The notes beneath the pieces are model-generated. The model was not told the DNA's origin. It saw only the letters and a list, made by a program, of their open reading frames with translations, and searched no databases. This document shows positions 52,410 through 63,008 of a stretch of 64,000 nucleotides of DNA, piece after piece. Source of the stretch: Kalaharituber pfeilii (Eukaryota > Ascomycota > Pezizomycetes > Pezizales > Pezizaceae); contig WHUZ01000038.1 in the NCBI GenBank assembly GCA_015179045.1, positions 372,001 to 436,000 of the forward strand, written 5' to 3'. Position 1 is the first letter of the stretch. Each line of letters opens with the position of its first letter. The position numbers were made by a program, and so were the translations under genes.

Positions 52410-52640
52410 TTAAGCATCAAAATTATACTCACAATTATTACGAGTATAACGTTTTACTGCTGCCCAAAAAAATTCAATAAAATTCAACTCACAATGAAAA
52501 CGAGGATAAAATAATACTAAATGACCACGAGCTTCTATCTCCTCCTGTAAACGTCCTTTTTGTTCCAAAAAGTCACGTTGCATTCCTAAACATCGACGTG
52601 CACAGCAATCACGAGATTCAGAAGGACACTTATGCCGGAA
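52410..52640 (-). pseudogene. Tc1/mariner-like DDE transposase C-terminal remnant
   Basis: Minus strand encodes SESRDCCARRCLGMQRDFLE.., ARGHLVLFYPRFHCELNFIEFFWAAVKR, YTRNNCEYNF (quoted in parts). The ELNFIEFFW block corresponds to the LNPIE..W motif containing the last acidic catalytic residue of IS630/Tc1/mariner transposases. It links M1 MITEs to this superfamily. Confidence 0.7.
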
Positions 52641-52753
52641 TATCAGTAGTATTTAGTTAATATTCATAAATAAATAGAAGCTATGAAATTGCACTCACCT
52701 GTAGAAGTTTAATTCAAGTTGTCCGAAATTAAAAACCGTTGCGATGTGGAGAT

Positions 52754-52826
52754 TTTTCTTTTTTTTTTTTTTTTTTTTTTTTTTAAGTCACATAACCCCG
52801 CTTGTAGCACGTGGCCATGGCAGGGT
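52754..52826 (-). mobile_element. LINE tail-only insertion, type 2, 73 bp, 11-bp TSD
   Basis: TSD GATGTGGAGAT at 52743-52753 and 52827-52837. T run, then aagtcacataaccccgcttg..gccatggcaggg. Confidence 0.9.
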
Positions 52827-53464
52827 GATGTGGAGATATGAGGCGCCCAAAAGTCTCAAGGGGAACAAAGAGAGTGGGCGAGCGGGGCCTGAGCTACATG
52901 GGTCAGGAATTTGGTGTATTAGTCAGCAGGCGGCCGAATGTTACAGGTGGTCCCTTACTGGTGCACTCCACCATACCTACTGTACCAAAAAGTGTGGTGT
53001 TATTGCTATAGTTTTGATCTGGTTGTGATAAGGTTATCATGCTAATCGGGTATTAATTGACTTTCACGATTTAATCCACGTATTGGTACAATAATTTCTT
53101 GGCAAGAATCTTGTATCTTGTGAGTACGTATTTCATGAATTAGTATAGGCTGATACTATAATCCTAACAATTCCATTTGAATCCTGTAATGGTTGGAATA
53201 CGTACATGTGTAACTTTGGTATCTATTCTGGATGTACCTTAGGTTGTATCATTCATTTTACATTCTCTACTTCCACATACATATGGTATTCTTCTCGCTT
53301 TAAGTACATTACCCATTGGCAAGTATATGGTTAGTCTGAACTTCGTTTAATTTCAACTATAGCAAAATGACAATACATTTAATGTGTATTACACTGTGCA
53401 TGCAATACAGATGCAATGGAGTATAGTAAACAGAGAGTACGTTATGTGTATAGTACGTTTAATA

Positions 53465-53600
53465 GTGAGTACATTTAAAGAACAGTATATATAGTGAAGA
53501 ATGCGTTTAAGCAAGAGTACATATAGTGAAGAGTACGTTTGAGTAAGATTACATATAGTAAAGAATACGTTTGAGCATGAATACATATAGTGTGGTATGC
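53465..53600 (+). repeat. About 31-bp tandem repeats in element X
   Basis: Repeats of gagtacatatagtgaagaa plus tacgtttgagca with variation, four to five units. Confidence 0.6.
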
Positions 53601-53625
53601 GGGCTCAGGTTCAATACATATATTG

Positions 53626-54575
53626 TGTCACGGCCCGCTCCCTACAGTCTCCGTACACTAAGCCACGACCGCCGGCAAGCCACGACCGCCGGCAAGCCAC
53701 GACCGCCGGCAAGCCACGACCGCCAGCAAGCCATGACCACCAGCAAGCCATGACCGTATCCCGCCTCCCAGTATAGCCCGCCTGCCAGTATGGCCCGCCT
53801 GCCAGTATGGCCCGCCTGCCAGTATAGCCCGCCTGCCAGTATAATCCACCTGCTAGTATAGCCCGCCTGCTAGTATAGCCTGCCTGCCAGTACGACCCGC
53901 CTGCTAGTATAGTCCGCTTGCTAGTATAGCCCGCCTGCCAGTACGACCCGCCGGCTAGTATAGCCCGCCGGCTAGTATAGCCCGCCTGCTAGTATAGCCC
54001 GCCTGCCAGTACAGCCCGCCTGCTAGTATAGCCCGCTCACCAGTACAGCCTGCCTGCTAGTATCGCCGCCTGCCAGTATCGCCCGCCTGCCAGTATCGCC
54101 CGCCTGCCAGTATCGCCCGCCTGCCAGTATCGCCCGCCTGCCAGTATCGCCCGCCTGCCATGAAAACTCTGCCTTCGCTACTCTGTTCTTACTGCTGCCC
54201 TCGTCGCTGCTTCTACCTTTGTATTATGCTTCTTAGGTAATAAACCTATCATGTATATATAGGCTCTATCTTGCCCTCATGTAAATAGTTCCTTCTCTCC
54301 TTGTCTGTTGTCTTGTCTCCTTAATAGACCCATATGGTTCCTCGCAGTATATATGTTCTTGTTATTCTTGTCAATCCCTAGATCCAATTCAGTACTTGGT
54401 CTTCTCTGCCTTTTCACCATAGCCTGCCATCGCCGTTGAACTGGAACCGCTGAACTGCTCCTGTCAAACCTCTCCTGTCAAGTTTGTCAGGCTTCTGCCA
54501 TTCAGCGCTTGCAAAACTACTGTTACCCTGAACCGGTCGTATCCCTTAGCAGCACCAGCTTGCCGCCGCGTGACA
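53626..54575 (+). repeat. Gypsy solo LTR, 950 bp, TSD TATTG
   Basis: TGTCACGGCC..CGCGTGACA with TATTG at 53621-53625 and 54576-54580. Same family as the LTR at 23952-24469; nearly twice as long because of internal minisatellites. Confidence 0.85.
53655..54165 (+). repeat. Two adjoining 17-bp minisatellites inside the gypsy LTR
   Basis: First gcaagccacgaccgccg, about five to six units (53670-53757); then cccgcctgccagtatag, about 24 units (53758-54160). Unit length is 17 in both. Spacerless, so not a CRISPR array. Confidence 0.9.
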
Positions 54576-55324
54576 TATTGGCTCGGGGAGAGATATATAA
54601 TGCATATATCGGATATACTGCAAATTATACATTGTAGGTTTGTTGTATTGGATTTTCAATTGTATTAATGTATTAAGATATAGCATACATATAAATAATG
54701 AGGTATAAGCAAGCAAAGCTGATACTAATCATACAATAATTGGGTATATGCTTATTCACATATTAACATTCATCGTTATAACCAGCTTCATTTCTATTAT
54801 GCATGCATAGGAATCTCCTAAAGTTTGGTTACCTAAATAGGACTCAGTAGTTAGAAAGGATAGAACAACTCACCGTTATCTTTAGATTACAAGTTTTATG
54901 CATGCTGGGGCTACACTTTTTTGGAACGATGTTATTCTAGCCTCTCATCCATGCATGACTGTAGAAGTTATGGAAGAATAGTTGCACCATTTGATAGTGG
55001 AGAGAAGGCGATGGGGAGAATGGTTGCGCCAACGGACAGTTGAGAGAAGGTGATGGGGAGATAAATGGGCTGACGGGGAGGGGATGGACTCCAGTGTGAA
55101 GCAAAGAACTCTTATATATCCTGTGCAGTAGAATTAGTTAGTTGGAATCTTTCATTGCAGTAATGATGTACTTACGTGCCAGAGTCTTTTTGCTAGAATA
55201 AGATAGAAAGGATCTAAAAGTTATATAGAATGAGATAATTATTAGCTATTGTATAGAACATCATTGCAGAGCAAAAACTTACTCAAATTTGCTCAATGAC
55301 ATTGGCTATTTGGCTTAAATAGTA

Positions 55325-55575
55325 GGCTCAGAACGGAGGGTCTGTAATAGGCTCAGAACGTAGGGTGATAGACTTAGAACGTAGGCCTATAATAGGCTCA
55401 GAATGGAGGGCTGTGATAGGCTCAGAATGTAGGGGGATAGGCTCAGAATAGAGGAGGATAGACTCAGAACGGAGGGCTGTAATAGGCTTCAGAATAGAGG
55501 AGGATAGACTCAGAACGGAGGGCTGTAATAGGCTTCAGAATAGAGGAGGATAGGCTCAGAACGGAGGCCTATAAT
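55325..55575 (+). repeat. Imperfect tandem repeats of aggctcagaacggaggg type
   Basis: About ten units of roughly 20-25 bp (ataggctcagaacggagggctgta). The same motif occurs two to three times at 23880-23951 in copy 1. Confidence 0.75.
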
Positions 55576-55984
55576 CTTATTAGTGGTATATTCTTGACAA
55601 TAGTGATGAAGATACCTCACAGAATGATTGGAACCTTTATAATTTCAATATCCGTTAAGCTAACACCTCAAGGACTAAAGGATAGAAAGACTGTTATAGG
55701 CTCACTGCAACTGTAGACAGAGTAGTCGGTAGATGCAGGCGATATGCGACAGTCAAGGAACCCTAAATGAGTATCATGACTTGTTGTTAGTTTAATTTAT
55801 AAAAAGTATAAAGGGATGAGTAAAATAAAGGCCAACTGCTCATTTCTTATGAATCTTTCATATAGGACACTTTTTGTGAAGAAGGTTTGTTGAGAAGTGC
55901 TGAATGAAAGAGGCATTGGAAAGGCCTTATAAGCGCGTATGAAAGCCCTGTAGATTGATATGGTAGTCTATTGGCCTGTGGAAT

Positions 55985-57726
55985 GTATATTACCACCAGT
56001 CATTTTCCTGATATGGCTGGCGCCGATGCTAGAGGATTTGGAGGAGACGCTGAGGAGGGAGTGCCCGGGGGTAGAGTGCGAAGTCCCGTCGTACGTAGAC
56101 GACATCAATGTGACGGCATGGGACTGGGAGGGGGAGGTGGATCAAGAGAGACTGAGATTTTTTTTTTTTTTTTTTTTTTTTCTTTCATTACTCGCATGCC
56201 GCCTAAAAGGCTATGGCGAGGTATAAGTAAACTGCCTAACTATCCAACTAGGTACAAGAGAGTGTCTGAAACAAGGGAGGGATGTCTGACGCATGGTGTC
56301 GAGCCCGTCTAAACCCTTTTCCTGTCTGGCTCGTACACCTCCGACTTCAACCATTTCCCGCCAAGCCTGACCTTTCCGGGCTCCACCTTTGTCTTCGTGT
56401 ATAAGACTATGGAGCTAGCCGTCTTGCCTTCTTCGTCAAGTGTCTGCTTCCGTCGCAACCATCGGATGCCCGATGTCTTTTTGTCTAGGGTCTGGTTGTC
56501 TTCCTCAAGCCATTTTCTCACCTTCTCCAAGTTTCTCCTGGTGGCGACGCCATGGATGACGATGCCTGTGGTTTGGGGAGAGGGACGGCTGTGTGTCTGG
56601 CTTCGGGGGCGTGATGGTGCTTGGGGTTGTTTTTGTCGTGGTGCAGGGGTGGGAGTTGATGTCGGTTCGGGTGTTGGGGAGGCTGGGGAGACCTCCCGAG
56701 AGAGACTGAGAGTGAAGTTGGGTGGTATAACGGGAAGAGTGGCAGAAAAATGGGGAGTACCGCTGGAGAAAACGAAACACGAAGATATAGTCTTCGGCAA
56801 GGGGAAGAGAAGAAGAAAGGAGGTGGAGAGAGTGAAATGGCTAGGAGTAATTTTCGACTCGACTCTAGACTTCGACTTCCATTGGAAGGCGAGGATAGAG
56901 AAGGCGAGAAAGCTCACGGGAGCCATGATGGGGGTGGGCGCGGGACAGTGGGGGATGAGCCCACGGAGCTGGCGACAGCTATACACGGGGATGATCAGAG
57001 CGGTGATGATGTGGGGGTCGGAGATAGGATGGAGGGGACAGAAAGACTGGAGAAGGGAGATGGAGAAGATTCAGTACCAGGTACTGAAGAAAGCCACGGG
57101 CGCTGTCCACGGGGCAGCAATTCACAGAAGGGGGCTGCGGCAGAAGTGGAAACGACTGCGCGCGGCGGAGAGGAAAGAAAGGGTGTATGGGGGGGGCGTG
57201 GTGATGGAGTGGAGAAGGGGAGCGGCAACGGCGTTCACGAGGTTGAGAACGGGAAAGGGGATGGGGAAGGAGTGGGAAGTGGGGATTGGGAAAGCGATGG
57301 AGGGGAGTGTATGTGGGTGCGGGGAAAAAACAAACAGCGGACCACCTGGCGTTCAGGTGTGAGGAGGTGGAGTACCTGGAAGGATGGGGAAGGTGGGAGG
57401 ATATCGATGATAAGAAATGGAGGGTAGAGCAGGAGAACGGGGAGGTGGTGAACGTGCTAGGGGAGTTCTTCGGATCGCTGAAGGTGTAGGGGAGGGGGTG
57501 TTTTTTCGTTTGTTCGAAGGTGGCGGGGGAAGAAAGATGTAGCTATTTTTATTGCCTCGAGGAGGTGGGGCGGGGAGGGGTCGAGGATTTCGTTTGTAGA
57601 GATGGCGGGGGAAGAAGTAGGTAGAAAAGCCTGCCTCCGGGCTTTGAGGGTCGAAGACCCAGGGGCCCTGCCTTGGCGAGCAGCCGCACGCGGGGTCATG
57701 TGATATAAAAAAAAAAAAAAAAAAAA
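55985..57726 (+). pseudogene. LINE ORF2: reverse transcriptase to C-terminus, type 2 tail
   Basis: 5'-truncated inside RT at VIFLIWLAPMLEDLEETLR; catalytic box VPSYVDDINVTAWD follows. After the nested insertion (56158-56698) it continues ERLRVKLGGITGRVAEKWGV, VERVKWLGVIFDSTLDF, KARKLTGAMMGVG, then frameshifts (a run in the second frame) to QTADHLAFRCEEVEYLEGWG and stop at 57487. UTR, a type 2 hairpin with paired changes (ccctgccttggcgag..cgcggggtcatgtga) and poly(A) end it. It shows that type 2 tails belong to ORF2-encoding LINEs. Confidence 0.88.
56158..56698 (-). mobile_element. ORF1-only LINE derivative, 541 bp, 13-bp TSD
   Basis: TSD AGAGAGACTGAGA at 56145-56157 and 56699-56711. Minus-strand frame open to the stop near 56309: Pro/Thr/Ser-rich linker, TTGIVIHGVATRRNLEKVRK, SGIRWLRRKQTLDEEGKTAS, VRLGGKWLKSEVYEPDRKRV. 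Short UTR, type 1 hairpin with U-A inner pair, poly(A). Inserted in antisense within a LINE RT. No ORF2 of its own. Confidence 0.93.
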
Positions 57727-58060
57727 GAATTATAATTCTGGATACTTGTCTATAGAGATTGCATAGCAAAGCGTATGAATACCATATGTAATGATGATAA
57801 TATTCAATTTAGTATAGAGCACATTACGAAATGGCTATGGTTGTGCTAGCACTATAAGATTTGGGCATATTTTACAAACTGCACAGTATGTAATGCAGAC
57901 AATACCGGATAAATTCGGGGAAAGTGTATGTACGCCAAGTCGGCATTATTTATAGCTGGCAATTTTTGAATTTGAAATTCACTAATGTAATATGGTAGTT
58001 CCGTTAAGCTACGATGCATACCGAAGTAATAACACCACACTTTTTGGTACAGTAAGTCAC

Positions 58061-58124
58061 CCCCAAGCCCTGCCATGGCGAACAGCTGCAAGCGGGGTTA
58101 CGTGAAATAAAAAAAAAAAAAAGA
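58061..58124 (+). mobile_element. LINE tail-only insertion, type 2, 64 bp, 7-bp TSD
   Basis: ccctgccatggcgaacagctgcaagcggggttacgtga (in two blocks) plus A run; AAGTCAC at 58054-58060 and 58125-58131. It begins a few bases before the hairpin. Confidence 0.82.
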
Positions 58125-58264
58125 AAGTCACTCCGAACAGCTCTATCCACATTCATACTCAACGTGCGCCAGTGGAGCAGACCTGTCACTCCGCACGCCG
58201 TGCAGCTGTTCCATTTTTTGTAAAACTTAAAAGATGCCAGCCTGGTGTTCTCGTGCCCAGACTA

Positions 58265-58699
58265 TGGTGCCGGCAGCTTAGTACCAACACCTTGTAACAT
58301 TTCGCTCGACCATTAGTCAGCAGCCTTTTTTCGCTTTTCTTTACTCCTTTGAGTTAGTCTTATGCCAAGTCCATTGCATTTTCGTGTTTAGATAGCACAA
58401 ATTGCATACTATGCATGCATTTCTCAGAAGAAATGTGCCAAGACTAGCCCATTTAGGATATTTTTGCCTTCTTGGCACGTTACATTTTTGACCATCTCTC
58501 ATACAAAATGTCCTCTTTTATTTTCCTATTCACATGTGCAGTTTTTTTTTATTACTTTTTTCTGACCTCGTAGAATTGTTCGCAATAGCAAATACTATAG
58601 ATTTACGGCATTTAAAATTCCAGATCTATAGTTGTGGTGTTGTAGATACATAATTTGTCACCCCCTTGATTTGGTGTTGGCACTAAGCTGCCGGCACCA
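58265..58699. mobile_element. MITE M2, 435 bp, TA TSD
   Basis: Inverted ends TGGTGCCGGCAGCTTAGTAC..CAACACC (27 bp, one mismatch) at 58265 and 58673-58699, flanked by TA. Interior AT-rich, non-coding. Confidence 0.88.
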
Positions 58700-58701
58700 T
58701 A

Positions 58702-59386
58702 TAGCATGGTTAGTATTTGAGAAGATTGAGCGCAGTGGGGAGCGGGAGTGGAGCAGTGCAGGGGGAGCGGAGGAGAGCGAGGGGTAGCGGTACGGGAGTA
58801 GGAGCGTGGTGGTATCGCCAGTTACTGCTTGTAACATGTACTACATAGCAAAGGGGCGTTGGGGTCGAATGCTCCACACCAGCGTGCCAACCAGGCTGGG
58901 GTTGCCAAGCCTAGGAAGAGTGCGGTACTTCAAGTAAGTACAGTAGTTGCCGCACCCGCAATCAAGCGATCAAGCAGTTCAGCGATGAAGCAATCAAGCG
59001 ATCAAGCAGGGGGTAAGATGCGCATTAGCCAGGCTCCGAATTCGGGCGCATGGGTTAGCGCTGTGTTCTGGAACAGGTTAGTGCAAGGTTAGTCACTGCT
59101 GGACGGCCAATAATATATGAGCAGATATTTTCCCGTTCATCTCGCGCATATCGAGGTGTGAGGCCATTGCTGCTGCTGCTGGGAGAGTCCCACGTCCTTG
59201 ATTAAACGTGCCATGATGCTGGCTCTCTTCTCTCCATAGCCTCGTATGCACTTCTTCAGCTCTGGGATGAAGAGCCTTTTGCAAAATGTATAAATGCAGC
59301 TCTACATCGCACCATGAAAATCCAATATTCCTCTCAAATAAATATCTGACAATACCAATTGCAACGAGACCCAAAAACAACTAGCA
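58702..59386. other. Upstream region of the four-exon gene
   Basis: G-rich purine tract (58738-58800) and short repeats of caagcgatcaagca (58965-59010). No gene recognised. Confidence 0.4.
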
Positions 59387-60457
59387 ATGGCTGACAACTA
59401 TCTTGCACCAATCCACCACTCCATGACCACTACCAACAGCGCCCCAGGCGCAACTGGCGCTGTACCAAATTGCATTGTCGAACCCCTCCACGGACGCAGC
59501 TGCATGCCTCACATTTTGTCTCTGGGTGGGAATTTCCCCCGACACCTGTTAAGACCACCTCCTGTGGAGGCACCGATTCCCGCCTCCACATCCCTTGCGC
59601 CTGCGCCTCACGATATCCGAACTGTTGACCGCGCCAATTCTGCTGAACCCATTGGCATCTTCCCGGATGATGGGGTTTTCCCAATGGAGCTGGAGCCCGA
59701 CAGGTTCCATTACCATCATGCCGCTGCAGAGGGCATATCGAGAGCTGCTAGCGGTGCTGGTGAGTTCAGCGCACCCAGTGACACAGAGACTAATTAACGC
59801 GACATATTTAGATCCACGGAACACCGTTGACCTTCTCAACTGCCATATACCAGACAAACAACTGATCACCCTGCCAGTGCCATACAGCGAAACAGGGCCA
59901 CTGGCTCCGCTTTTCAAACCCACTGCCGTAGCGACCACAGCACAAGAATCATCGCCTGAGGATTGTACATATGCAATGCTGGCTGCGGATAATGATTTCG
60001 AGTTCCCGCCGGATAGTTTACTACCAGAGCCGCCAAATGTGGATGAAAAGCAGTCTCTAACAAGGACAAGGTTATTGGTAAGAGTGTTAAGACAAGTCTA
60101 AGCTGACTCGTGACATTCGTGTCCTAATAGAGCTCTGCGACTTAGGTGCCCACTGCAGAGCAGTACATCCTCAGGGAACCTGGAAGGTGGGCAGCAAACC
60201 CCGAAGAACGGAAACGGAAAGATGCACCCGGTGGTAAGCAAACATGTACCAGTCAAAAAGTAAGACAGTACAGCTAATGGTGATATTACTACACAGATTG
60301 CTTCGGCCACCCCTACCAACAAGCCCTTGAGATAGAGGGGATAACTAGTGGCGAGACAACTCCGAGCTCGCACTCCGATGCATCAAGCAGTGCGACATTG
60401 ACCGTCTTCACTCCTTCAAGCACAAAACCCGGCAGCCCCACACCTGCTTCCTCTTAG
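59387..60457 (+). CDS. Unrecognised 295-aa protein, four exons
   Basis: Exons 59387-59759, 59812-60077, 60146-60233 and 60297-60457. Introns are 52, 68 and 63 bp with GTGAGT/GTAAGA/GTAAGC donors and TTTAG/CTTAG/ACACAG acceptors; branch-like taac/ctaat elements are visible. Phases join as 1, 0, 1 into one frame. The product starts MADNYLAPIHHSMTTTNSAP, has a proline-rich middle (RPPPVEAPIPAST), DPRNTVDLLNCHIPDKQLIT, an acidic stretch and a Ser/Thr-rich end (TVFTPSSTKPGSPTPASS). No catalytic or DNA-binding motif seen; probably largely disordered. Three good introns in frame make a real host gene likely; its function is unknown. Confidence 0.68.
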
Positions 60458-60706
60458 GATCCTGTTGCATTCCAGTGATGCGTTAGTTGATGTGCAGAGT
60501 CACTGCTGACTTACGCACATATGTCGGAGTCGATTACGATAATAGAATGGAGACGACATTGTGAGCGGGTTAATGTTCGATAACCTATTCCTAGTTATTG
60601 GTAGTATCATTATGATTATTATTGTTTTTTTTCTTTTTTATCTCTTTTGTTTTGGGTATTATATGGCCTTAGGATAGAGCAGTGTGGATGGATTACTACG
60701 GGCTCA

Positions 60707-60926
60707 TTGGCGGACATATTGGACTAGGCGGGACAATAGGACTTTTCTTATCTTAATTTGATTTTTCCTTTCCTTTCAGGCAGGCACAGAGACTCCACGA
60801 AGCAGTGTCGAGCAATTCTCTTACATCTCCTATCCCCTTACATGTCGTTTCATTCCTGTAACTAAAACATTGCCATAGCACATAGGGCGGCACGCGATTA
60901 ATGATAAAAAAAAAAAAAAAAAAAAA
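60707..60926 (+). mobile_element. LINE 3' end with type 1 tail, 220 bp
   Basis: Hairpin attgccatagcacatagggcgg..gcgat (A-U outer pair) at 60869-60898 and poly(A). TSD ACTACGGGCTCA (60695-60706) versus ACTATGGGCTCA (60927-60938), one mismatch. The upstream 160 bp are UTR-like; no ORF end recognised. Confidence 0.72.
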
Positions 60927-61256
60927 ACTATGGGCTCAGAATCAATGAAACCGCCAATATGTCCTACGGATACATAATATGCTCGGTCACAATCAAAATT
61001 CTAGGATTCAGGTAGCATTGCCCCACTCGTATATTCGAGAGGGGGAGAGTATTGGATATTTGGGATTATTGGATGGATAGCCTGTCCGGCAGCTCGGACA
61101 GGGGTATCACTAACAATTTTTCTCTCTCATATTGGATATCGCCATAAACTAATACTTAGTATATGACACTACCAGGTGAAATACATGAAGTGAACATAGT
61201 GTATAGGCCTTCGTCTCAAGCTATAATGTGAAGCATATCTGACTTGAACTCAAAAC

Positions 61257-61429
61257 TGTTGAGCTTTGGGTAGAAAGAGATGATTGTTCCTTCGTAGAGA
61301 GAGTAGCCAAAGTAATACACCTATATACATAGAGCATGAGGTTGCTCTCGGGCCCTTACCACCCTTTATCACGGACCTCTCTGATATCCGACACCTCCGA
61401 CACTCCGACATTACTGTAGATCTCTAACA
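61257..61429 (-). repeat. 3' LTR of the TRIM
   Basis: 173 bp, minus strand TGTTAGAGATC..AGCTCAACA. Confidence 0.92.
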
Positions 61430-61559
61430 CACCCCCTCAACCGAAATGCTTTAGCCAAACACAAGACGTAATACAGAACTGTTGACCTCGATAAAAACCT
61501 TTCCAGTGCGAAAACCCTGTGGGACAAAAACGCATCGTGGTAGGGAAAAAGAGTGTTCA

Positions 61560-61600
61560 ACACAGACAAGACAGACAAGACAGACAAGACAGACAGAAAG
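61560..61600. repeat. (GACAGACAA)n microsatellite in the TRIM
   Basis: Four to five units of acagacaag within the TRIM interior. Confidence 0.7.
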
Positions 61601-61973
61601 ACAAACAGCTCCACTCAACTAGAGTGGACTCATCACCTCACTGAGGTGGGACTTACTACTTGACCCAAGTAGGCGACTTGTTCAACTAGAACAGTCTCAT
61701 CACTTCACAGAAGTGGGACGTATGTACTACCCGACCCGAGTAGACAGGCTCAACTAGAGCACACTGCTTCGCTCAACTAGAGCATGTGCAGACACATCAT
61801 CACTTCACTGAAGTGGAAACATAGACATTGTATAGGAGGAAAGGAGGACGTAAAAGGAGTAGGTAGGAACAGGAGTACGACAGAGGAATTCTGAGTGCGA
61901 CGACGACTGCGACTGTAATGGTAATGCGACTTGAATGCGGCTTGGCTATATGGCACTATCCGGGCTCATAACC

Positions 61974-63003
61974 TGTTGAGCTTTGGGTAGAAAGAGATGA
62001 TTGTTCCTTCGTAGAGAGAGTAGCCAAAGTAATACACCTATATACATAGAGCATGAGGTTGCTCTCGGGCCCTTACTGTAATTCACCACCAAGCGGGCCA
62101 CACCGGCAATCGGGACACCTTCGTCACCAAAACTGCACAACTTTCGCACTCAATATCTCAACAACCACAACAGCATTTGTTAATGTGCTTTATGTAGATA
62201 GCAATCAAAGGGTCATTCTTGGGATCTAGCACTTGTGCCTGCTCAAAAAGTGTAGATGTGAAGGAATTATGGCTTGTCGCATTTCCATAAGAAGGCTTGG
62301 CATTTATTTGCATGGGATGCCCATGCAAAATGTTCGCAAGACTAGAATGTAGTCCTACTCTTCAACGCTAATTACATTACGTATAATATTATATGTCAAG
62401 AGTCATCTGAAGAGCCATAGTAAGGTGGTGTATTAATTTGGCTTAATCTGTTGAACTGTAGATTTGGCAACACAATTTATCTACTATGGGGGGTTGTTCT
62501 CATACAAACGCTCTCTATGGGAGTATGCTATTGTGAAAAATCTCACAATCACTACAGGTATTACCTAATTATGTTGCCCATATATTCCTAATAAGCGATC
62601 CTGTTGCATGTGAGTGTCAGGATTTTTTTAATGTATTTATTGCAGGTGTAGCATACAGAATTCGATACCGGTGGCACTTGTATGGGCATCCCATACAAAT
62701 AAATGCCAAGCCTTCTTATGGAAATGCGACAAGCCATAATTCCTTCGCACCTACAATTTTTGAGCAGGCAAAAGTGCTAGATTGCAAGAATGGCCTTTTG
62801 GTTAATACCTACATAAAGCACATTAAGAAATGCTGGTGTGGTTGTTGAGATATTCAGTGCGAAAGTTGTGCAGTTTTGGTGAGGAAGGTGTCCCGATTGC
62901 CGGTGTGGCCCGCTTGGTGGTGAATTACAGTACCACCCTTTATCACGGACCTCTCTGATATCCGACACCTCCGACACTCCGACATTACTGTAGATCTCTA
63001 ACA
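61974..63003 (-). repeat. 5' LTR of the TRIM, split by MITE M3
   Basis: 61974-62075 plus 62933-63003 make 173 bp, exactly the length of the other LTR once MITE and one TA are removed. Confidence 0.93.
62076..62930. mobile_element. MITE M3, 855 bp, long inverted repeats, TA TSD
   Basis: CTGTAATTCACCACCAAGCG.. and its complement at the right end; TA at 62074-62075 and 62931-62932. The two arms stay alignable in inverted orientation for about 250 bp (e.g. tatggcttgtcgcatttcc near 62267 and ggaaatgcgacaagcc near 62720), so it can fold back. No ORF. Confidence 0.92.
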
Positions 63004-63008
63004 AAAAC

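Larger units (their letters stand above)
51959..52973. mobile_element. MITE M1, copy 2, with transposase remnant
   Basis: Ends TGGTGGAGTGCATCAGTAAG and complement ..TGCACTCCACCA at 52973; TA on both sides (51957-51958, 52974-52975). Homologous to 13693-14560. Contains a DDE remnant (52410-52640) and a type 2 tail-only insertion (52754-52826). Two bases separate it from the TA of element X copy 2. Confidence 0.88.
52980..58052. mobile_element. TIR element X, copy 2 (TA TSD), 5.1 kb with nested insertions
   Basis: Left end CTGTACCAAAAAGTGTGGTG, right end its complement at 58033-58052; TA at 52978-52979 and 58053-58054. 52980-53098 and about 54590-55320 match the left arm of copy 1, and 57727-58052 matches its right arm. 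The middle holds a gypsy solo LTR, tandem repeats and a LINE. The 176-aa frame of copy 1 is absent. No transposase is visible in either copy. Confidence 0.78.
61257..63003 (-). mobile_element. TRIM (terminal-repeat retrotransposon in miniature)
   Basis: LTRs 61257-61429 (173 bp, 3') and 61974-63003 (5', 173 bp after removing the MITE); TSD AAAAC at 61252-61256 and 63004-63008. The interior is only 544 bp, with half-tRNA(iMet) primer site (61959-61973), pyrimidine strand of a polypurine tract (cccctcaacc, 61433) and no ORF. The segment 61440-61570 matches 43380-43475 of the 2.5-kb element in reverse. Needs a copia machinery in trans, such as that of 2667-7928. Confidence 0.93.

Noticed and set aside
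53655..54165. Possible CRISPR-like or coding repeat array
   Set aside because: The 17-bp units adjoin without spacers and the open frames arise only from the repeat period; it is a minisatellite inside an LTR of a eukaryote.
56995..57769. Pro/Ser-rich minus-strand frames at 57.0-57.8 kb
   Set aside because: Antisense of the G-rich LINE ORF2 on the plus strand, whose RT and knuckle motifs are clear.
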